This document shows, one piece after another, positions 57,766 to 64,000 of a stretch of DNA of 64,000 nucleotides. Location of the stretch: contig NC_134530.1 of assembly GCF_050624435.1 (NCBI RefSeq), positions 143,632,721-143,696,720 on the forward strand, given 5' to 3'. A program made the translations under genes and the position numbers. The notes under the pieces are model-generated. The model searched no databases. It saw only the letters and a program-made list of their open reading frames with translations, and was not told where the DNA came from. The DNA comes from Tenrec ecaudatus (taxonomy: Eukaryota; Chordata; Mammalia; Afrosoricida; Tenrecidae). Numbering within the stretch: position 1 is the stretch's first letter; each line of letters starts with the position of its first letter.

Positions 57766-59060
57766 CAAGGAGCTGAGACTGAAGCCCTTCTGGGGGAAAA
57801 ATTTTGATTTTTTTACACCTTGCTTTATATCCTTGGACCAATATCACCATTCCCATCCAGACATCATCCCTTTCCACCCTCCATCCAAGTAGCAGTCTGC
57901 TGGCTGAGCAGCTGTCCCTGGCAGGCTCCGGTCTGGTGATCTCAGTGGCACCCAGTTAGTTCGAGGAACTGGAACTCATTAGCAAGTTGGGGGCAAATTC
58001 ACAAGGCAAAGGGATGGCAGCTTCCCTCTGCTCTCCTACCATCTGCGGCCCAGGCAGACTTCGTGCCAGGAGTTGACCCATATGCTTTGCCCTCTTAACC
58101 ACAAGGTTCTTGCTGAACAAACTGGTCTGTCCATGCCCCCCCCCCTTCTAACAGTCACGTGTTACATTTCCACTCCCTAGAAAAATACACCTACATGTGA
58201 TTTTCCGTTCAATTGTACCTGATTACTGAGCCCCTAAAAAAAATCCTCCATCGTGGCTCTCAGGTGCAAAATCCCCGCCCTCGAAGGGAATCCTTGAAGT
58301 ACCTACACCTTGGCTGTGTGAAAGGGGGATGAAAGCCCGAAAGGTTTCGGAGCTACTGACTTATTTTGTCCTGGAAATGAGTTACCCCCTAGTTGAAGGG
58401 ATAAGTATGGACTGAGATATGAGAGAGTGAGGCGGGAAGAGAGGGCCGGTCTCCCTTTGCAGACGTCGTGGTGGGGGTGGAGGGGAGTGGACTTGGTTGT
58501 GTGAGGGTGGGGAGAAATGTTATCAGCCGTGAAAACGAAATCGGTGGATGATGAAAGTACTTTCCAGGCCTCGGCAAAGAAAATGACCGAGCTGATGAGA
58601 AATCTCCCTGTGCCAAGGTTCCCGTGGCAGTCCGTCCAGCGGAGAGGAGATTCATTAGGAAAAGCCACCGCGGTGATGGATAGGTTCAGGGTCCAGCCAG
58701 GGTATGGGAAGAGGCGGTATTGATCGCTCGCAGTTCTCTTGGGGAGGGAGACCGAGCAGCCGACGGGATGCTACCCACACCAACAGCCTCAGGGCCATCC
58801 CTGTCCGGGGCTGGCTCTGGCTCGGAGACAGCCTGTCATCCCGACAGGTGATCTTGGTCAGCTCGGCTAGGTCCTCCCAAGCCCAGACAGCGCCACTCCA
58901 GCTCTCCGTTCCGCATCAGGGCGACGTGCGCTTCCCACAGAGGAGGCACAATATGGGAGCCGAGGACACTCCCCCACGCCAACCTCTGTGTCCTTCAGCA
59001 CAGCCTACAGGCTCCCTCCCCTTGCCCTTCTGATTCACAGCGCCCACCTCCCTGCACCTA
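57766..59060. other. SYPL2-ATXN7L2 intergenic spacer
   Basis: Unique-looking sequence with no repeat or exon recognised. 58500-58720 is purine-rich and has no family resemblance. Confidence 0.5.
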
Positions 59061-59349
59061 CCCCACTCGGTCTACAGCGAAGTGTAGGCGCCGAGTGGCC
59101 GCCAGCCCGGGAAGGGGCGCCAGCCAGCTGGCGGACGCTCGGCGGAGAGGGGCGTCTAGGGCGGCCAGAGGTCTTGGGCTGGGTGTGCGCGCAGTGAGTG
59201 TGGGCGAGAGGGTTCGTAGCACGAAGAATGTGTGTCCCAGGGTTAGGAGAGGAGATCTAGCGGTGTGGGTATTCACTTTTTCCTTCCTAATTGTGCATTT
59301 CGGAGGCATTTGGGCAGTAAGCTCGGCAGGCAACAGCACCCGCTCCAAG

Positions 59350-59373
59350 ACTACACTTCCCAGAAGGCTGTGC
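59350..59373 (+). promoter_or_regulatory. ZNF143 (STAF)-like binding site
   Basis: The 24-base stretch starts ACTACACTTCCCAGAAGGC and ends GTGC. The long ZNF143 motif as I know it reads ACTACAnnTCCCAGnATGC, so the fit is good apart from G for T at the ATGC part. Confidence 0.75.
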
Positions 59374-59539
59374 AGGCGGGAGGGGAAAGAGAAAGCGACC
59401 TATGTTGCGCTTGCGCATAAAGTGAGCTTGGCGAGTGGGGGGGGGAGCGGGAGAGGGGAGGCGTGCCTGCGGTGGGGTGGGAGGGAGGGTGCCGCGCGGC
59501 GGCGGCGCCGGGGCGGGCGGGCGCGCGTCCGTGGCGGTG

Positions 59540-59666
59540 ATGGCGGTGCGTGAACGCGCGGCGGCAGCAATGGCCGCTCTGGAGCGGCGGGTGCCGAGTC
59601 TCGATGACTTCGCGGGACAGAGCTGGAGCTCATGGTTGGAACGGGCTGACTTGCCTGCAGCTGACG
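59540..59666 (+). CDS. ATXN7L2: ATXN7L2 coding exon 1
   Basis: 42 codons plus one base, ending LERADLPAAD; donor GTGAGT. The start ATG is preceded by GGCGGTG; a second in-frame ATG lies at codon 11, but homology supports the first. Confidence 0.93.
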
Positions 59667-62600
59667 GTGAGTGAGGCTCCCCTAGAGTCAGGGGACCCCA
59701 TCACTGTCTCCCCTCCCCCTCTCCGGGCCCCCGCCAGCTGAGGGGAGCCGCCGACGGGAGCCGCCGTCCGGCTCCCCGGCCCCCCAAACAAAGGACCCGC
59801 CGGGTCCTAGTGCCCGCCCGCTCAGCTGTCCTCGCGCCTCTGGGTCCTAGCGCCGGCCTCCCGCACGCTGCCCACCCTGCCCACCTTTGCTTCAGCTCGT
59901 GCTCTCTACTTGCCCCCCACGTCTGCCGGCCTCTTTCTTTCTCCTTGCTCACTAGCCTCTGGCCTCCGCCCCTCCTGCACCTGCCTCTAGCTTTGCCCAT
60001 TTGCAGCAGTCCTCTCCACGTGTTTTCCAGCACCCCACTCCAGTGCCCCCCTCGAGAGCCCCTTGTTCTTTTGCCTTCTGCCTTACACCTCTTGCGCCTT
60101 TTTGGCGTTTGCCCGCGGGTTACGGTGCTCTGGGACACCCACCCCTCACCTTCCACGCCAGTTTTTGCGTCTGTCCGCTCGTCCATCCATCCATCTTCCC
60201 ACACACTCTCCCTTCCTCATTCCGTTTGTCCATCTCTCTTTCTGACCCTCTGCCCTTTTCTGGGCCTCTTGCCCTGACTCTTGGCTCTTCCGGGACCCCC
60301 ACCCTCTCTAGGTCTCTGAGTGCCATTAGAGAACCAGCCACCAGCCCCTGATCTTTGTCTCCCGGCCCCCAGAGGGCCTCTGACTTGGTGAGCCTTGGGG
60401 GTGACAGCGGGCGGGCACCCTGAGAAGTCCCTGAAGAAGTTCGCCAGTGCGAGGCTTTGGAGGAGGAGAGCGCTTGGAGCGGTCTCTCTCGGCACTTGCT
60501 CCCCTCGGAGACCGCCGACTCGCAGCTCCGGCCTGTCAGTCACTCCCACATTTGCATTTCACCGAGGCTAGCAGGAGAGCTGCCCCGTCCACCCAGCCCA
60601 CCACCCTTCCTCTCCGGAGATGAAATTGGACTGTCAGCGACCTCACCCTGTACAGGGGCAAACCTGCACTCGGACATCACAGAGCGAACCTGAATGGGAG
60701 CCCCGGCCACCCTGGGACTGCCCCGCTCTGGGTGGGCAAGGATGGGGCCATTGTCGGGTCTGGGTGCATTGAGCACCGGAAATGGAATCAGACGGGTTTG
60801 GTGACTCAGAATTGATTCCCCCCCCCCACTAGGGACAGGGAGGGGGCGTACAGGAGGGGGGGAGGCTGGGGGAGGGGAGAGAGCTGCTTTGCACAGCTAA
60901 GGTGTTTTTGCAGTCAAGCCAGAAACTGAGGGCAACCCTCTTCCAAAGCCCTCCCACTGACCGGGAGTCTTTGAAGGTGCTGAAAAGGCCTTGGGGCAGC
61001 AAGCTCTCTGCTCTGTGGCTGCGTTGTCAGTGCAGGCCCTGAGAAGCTTTGACCATGCTGTGTACTCCATGGAAACAAGACTGAGTTTGGGGGAATGGCT
61101 AGGAGAGGGTCTTATTTGGGGTGCTACAGAATAGCTGAAAGGACCTGTCCGAGATAGCTCAAGAAAGGTTTGGGGGAGGGGGGTCGACTGTAGAATTTGC
61201 CAACGCCCGTTTTCTCCTGAAATGGGGAAGCAGGCCCAGAATAGAGGGGATTATTTACCTACAGTCACCCCACTAGTGAGCAGTGCTCCCCCCAGTGTCT
61301 CCTTTGGAGTGCATGGCCTGTAAGAAAAGTGGCTGCGTCCCTCTGAGGTGGCAGCTGAAGGAAGCCAGGCACTTGACAGACCCACGGAAAGACCCTCCAA
61401 GGGTCCCCAGCAACAGGAGCTTGTCACTTGTCAGGGGGTAGGATTCATGCCACCCACCGTTAGGGCCTGAGGGTGGAGAGAGGAGGGGGCTGCTGGGGCA
61501 CAGGGCGGGCCTTCTGAACTGCATTTCTCCCCCAGGGGCTGAGTTGGAAGAGAACAGCAAAAACTCGAAGAAGTTGGATGCCATGACCCTCATTAAGGAA
61601 GGTGGGCATTGACACACACATTAGGGTCCCTGCACTTAGAACCCTGCCCACCAAGAAAGAGAAGGAGGCAGCTGCACAGAGCCGCGTGGCGAGCCTCACT
61701 TTGCTAGGTCCAGGTCAGTCCGTTTCCCCAGCTCCTGTGACTCGCTGGAGATGCGAATCATAGGGGGTCAGTGCCCACTCACCTACAAGGTCCCTGCAAG
61801 GCCAAGCTCTAGAGAGAGCCCGTCACTTCCCATGGGAGGGGAAGGACCTTTGGCGGGTGGGCTGGGTGTGACTCGAGACCTTATTGGGGAAACCCAGGGC
61901 CCTCTGCCCCATTGACGAGGGTGTCTGTCATTGCAGACATGTCCATCTTCGGGCACTGCCCCGCCCAGGACGACTTTTACTTGGTTGTGTGTAACCACTG
62001 CAGCCAGGTGGTGAAGCCTCAAGCTTTCCAGAAGCACTGTGGTGAGGGGGCACCCCGCAGGGGGGGGGAGGTCGGGCAGAGGGAGGTGGGAGCGGAACTC
62101 TGAGGACAGGGCCTGGTGTGAGGTCATATGTGGTCCTAGAAGGAGGCAGGTCCTGGGGGTGGGGTGGGGGGGGTCCTCACCTGAGCAAACTCATAGCAGC
62201 TAGGAGACTTCAGGAAAGGGCTCTGAGGTCTAGCCTGTTGAGTCTTTGAGGTGTTCTCGGAATGAGGAAGAGGCAGGTTTGCAAGCTCCAGGTGGAGACA
62301 CAGATTCTCCCACTTGGGTGACTGGGTAGGGGTAGGAGGCTGCAGGAAGGGAGGAGGGCCGTTGATCCCACTCACCTCTGTTACTCTCTCCCCCTCCCAC
62401 TGACAGAAAGAAGACACGGGCCCCTCAGCAAGCTTTACACCCGGGTCCCACCACCCCCACCAGCCCCCGCCAGCTCCCAGAAATGCCATGTAGTGAATGG
62501 GCAGGGACCAGCTTGTAGGGCCTCAGGTTCCACCAGAACCTCCTCCAGGGAGAAGGGCCAGGGGTCCCGGAGCCGTGGCCACCAGCCTCCGGAGCAGACC

Positions 62601-63766
62601 CAGAAGGACAATCTCTGGTAAGGAGAGACCGGCCCTGATCCTAGCCCAGGGAGGGGTTTGCATGGACCCTAGGCCGAGAGACAGCCAGCCTGATCTGCAG
62701 TCTGTGCTCCAGAGGCCGAGGGGGAGTGCTCTCTGTGTTCTGCAGCCCTGCTAGAGTCCACCCACGTTCCTGGGCCGGGAAGGAGCTAGCTCTGGCCCAA
62801 GTCCAGGCCCCAGGGCCAGCCGCCCCACCCGCCATCTCCCATCCTCTCTCCCCGAGCAGCCTTTTCATGCCTGTGGTGAATCTGGAGAAGATGTCCAGCC
62901 TCCCGAAGCCTGATGGACAAGGAATCAGGGTGGCCCCGCCCTCAGCTTTCCTCAGCCAGCCCTGCTGCCCCACCAAGGACTCCCCAGGGAAACTCCCCAC
63001 AGCACCACCTCCTAAAGACCCCCCGGGCAGGGAGAACAGCGGAGCATCCCCCAGCGAGGGCCCCAGTCACCGGGGCGAAGGCAGCCCCCCTGAGAAGGAG
63101 CCTGCTGGGGCCAGACTGACCCCCAAAACCCATCGGAAGATGGCTCGTGAGTAGTCATGGTCTCGGGACCAGGGAGATAGAATGGGGTCTCCTGGACTGC
63201 ACTGTTCTTGAATCAGGTGGGGAGGTCAGGAAGCCCCTGATGATTTAAGTGGGCCCCCTGTCACCCTTAAATGTGGACATGCACTTGACCTGCTTGCTCT
63301 CTGGGAAGCTTTCCTCAACCCAGTCTTCTGGTCACGGCTAAGGGCACCTGTGCCCAGCAGGTGTAGTGATGTCCACAGGCTGCTCACCTGCCAGGACTCT
63401 GGGCACCTGGCCCCTCTCACAGCTGGATTCCTTGGCATCCCAGATGTCTGCAGCTGCTTCTCTTTCTTGACACGCATGGCCCTACTCTGGGCTTGGAGAA
63501 TTCCTAAAGGTGTGCCAGGAGCAGATGCCCAGAAGAGTTTCTGAGGAAGGCCGCAGGCCCAGAGGGCAGGGGCCCTTCTGCTGTAGCTCCCGTCCCTCTC
63601 AGGCCCATGACAGGAAGTGAGCAGCTCTTCCTTCGAGCCTACTGGATATGACCTTGGAGTTGATGGAAACCGCTTCTCCACAGGGAAGGAGTGTGACCTC
63701 AACAGGCAGTGTGGCGTAGTGAATCCAGAAACCAAAAAGATCTGCACCCGCTTGTTGACCTGCAAG
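59540..63766 (+). CDS. ATXN7L2: ATXN7L2, ataxin-7-like 2, N-terminal 293 residues (partial)
   Basis: Six coding exons in the window join in frame: 59540-59666, 61536-61601, 61937-62041, 62407-62617, 62860-63146, 63684-63766; the gene continues right. It starts MAVRERAAAAMAALERRVPS. Residues 83-103 hold the atypical zinc finger CNHCSQVVKPQAFQKHC followed by ERRH, as in the ataxin-7 family that anchors the SAGA deubiquitinase module. Exon 6 begins the SCA7 domain (KECDLNRQCGVVNPETKKIC and on to TRLLTCK), which as I recall can bind nucleosomal histones in family members. 170-265 is a low-complexity, proline/serine-rich linker. There is no polyglutamine tract, unlike ATXN7. The role in SAGA is by family inference. 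Confidence 0.95.
59667..61535 (+). other. ATXN7L2: ATXN7L2 intron 1
   Basis: The first 200 bases still belong to the CpG island. A C-run lies near 60820 and a G-rich stretch follows at 60840-60880. 61220-61290 has a MIR-like phrase. No extra exon is supported. Long open frames near 59800-60350 reflect a C/T-rich composition. Confidence 0.75.
61536..61601 (+). CDS. ATXN7L2: ATXN7L2 coding exon 2
   Basis: GAELEENSKNSKKLDAMTLI then KE; acceptor CCCCAG, donor GTGGGC. Confidence 0.92.
61937..62041 (+). CDS. ATXN7L2: ATXN7L2 coding exon 3 (zinc finger)
   Basis: DMSIFGHCPAQDDFYLVV then CNHCSQVVKPQAFQKHC; most of the zinc finger. Donor GTGAGG. Confidence 0.93.
62407..62617 (+). CDS. ATXN7L2: ATXN7L2 coding exon 4
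   Basis: ERRHGPLSKLYTRVPPPPP, completing the zinc finger, to QPPEQTQKDNL. Acceptor TGACAG, donor GTAAGG. Confidence 0.92.
62860..63146 (+). CDS. ATXN7L2: ATXN7L2 coding exon 5
   Basis: CLFMPVVNLEKMSSLPKPDG, then a Pro/Ser-rich linker ending KTHRKMA. Donor GTGAGT. Confidence 0.92.
63684..63766 (+). CDS. ATXN7L2: ATXN7L2 coding exon 6 (start of SCA7 domain)
   Basis: RKECDLNRQCGVVNPETKK then ICTRLLTCK; acceptor CCACAG, donor GTAAGC. The rest of the SCA7 domain lies beyond the window; 63767-64000 is intron. Confidence 0.93.
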
Positions 63767-64000
63767 GTAAGCCTCAGCCCCGGGCGGGAGGACAAGGACA
63801 GAGTGCTGGTGCCAGTGGGGGCAGCAAGCAAGGCTGGCTTTGCCGCCCCTCCTCCCAAGGAGGGTTCAGTGCCCATGGGATTGTAAATGAAGGTGCAGAC
63901 ATCTCCCCACCCCACCCTACGCCCACTCACCCAGGCCAGGGTGTACTGCTGCCCCTCAGCCTGGCCAGCTCAGCCCTGCTGCCCCTCACCATGCTGTCTT

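Larger units (their letters stand above)
59060..59870 (+). promoter_or_regulatory. ATXN7L2: CpG-island promoter of ATXN7L2
   Basis: Dense CpG sequence surrounds exon 1. A ZNF143/STAF-like site begins ACTACACTTCCCAGAAGGC at 59350, and an NRF1-like TGCGCTTGCGCA lies at 59406-59417. Both are upstream of the ATG at 59540, so transcription probably starts near 59380-59480. The combination is typical of TATA-less, broadly expressed genes. Confidence 0.8.
61602..63683 (+). other. ATXN7L2: ATXN7L2 introns 2-5
   Basis: Short GT-AG introns at 61602-61936, 62042-62406, 62618-62859 and 63147-63683. No repeat or RNA gene recognised in them. Confidence 0.85.

Noticed and set aside
59701-60277. 155- and 167-codon frames in ATXN7L2 intron 1
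   Set aside because: They are C/T-rich composition effects inside a clear intron between exons 1 and 2.

Overview
This window is nuclear DNA from a mammal. Three host genes are readable by protein sequence and exon structure: the first coding exon of PSMA5 (minus strand, about 2.3 kb), the complete coding sequence of SYPL2 (plus strand, six coding exons, 44.5-55.3 kb) and the first six coding exons of ATXN7L2 (plus strand, from 59.5 kb, running off the right edge). I recall the order PSMA5 - SYPL2 - ATXN7L2 from human chromosome 1p13.3, so this looks like a conserved syntenic block. The repeat content points to Afrotheria: there are about 18 copies of a tRNA-derived SINE ending in the AfroSINE tail (motif GAGTCAGAATCGACTCGATG and variants) and several copies of the BovB-like RTE LINE typical of that clade. 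Three copies of a SPIN-type hAT transposon narrow it to a tenrec (Echinops telfairi or a close relative), because SPIN has been reported in tenrec among afrotherians. The species is an inference.

Layout. 0-2.9 kb: PSMA5 intron 1, exon 1 and its CpG-island promoter. 2.9-43.3 kb: a gene-free interval built almost wholly from transposable elements. It holds AfroSINEs, RTE LINEs, LINE 3' ends (probably L1), old L1 and L2 pieces, DNA transposons (SPIN, another hAT MITE, mariner, a pogo-like element, small palindromic MITEs), LTR fossils (an ERV-L internal region on the plus strand, class-I-like env and pol remnants on the minus strand, two solo LTRs with exact target duplications, several LTR-like pieces), and three processed pseudogenes (RPL24, CBX3, RPS27). 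43.3-57.8 kb: SYPL2 with its CpG island, a 6.3-kb second intron, a 38-bp minisatellite in intron 5 and a long 3' UTR. 59.1-64.0 kb: CpG-island promoter of ATXN7L2 with ZNF143-like and NRF1-like sites, then exons 1-6.

The genes are not an operon. PSMA5 (20S proteasome alpha-5) and ATXN7L2 (SAGA-type ataxin-7 family) have housekeeping-style CpG promoters. SYPL2 (mitsugumin-29) is a four-pass membrane protein of the muscle triad. I see no CRISPR array, no functional tRNA or rRNA gene and no convincing novel coding system. The best leads are an exact 29-bp copy of the PSMA5 exon-1/intron-1 junction 2 kb away inside an L2 remnant, SPIN elements at or inside AfroSINEs (evidence of horizontal transfer and relative age), and a compact pogo-like element that keeps an open 3' transposase fragment between its inverted repeats.
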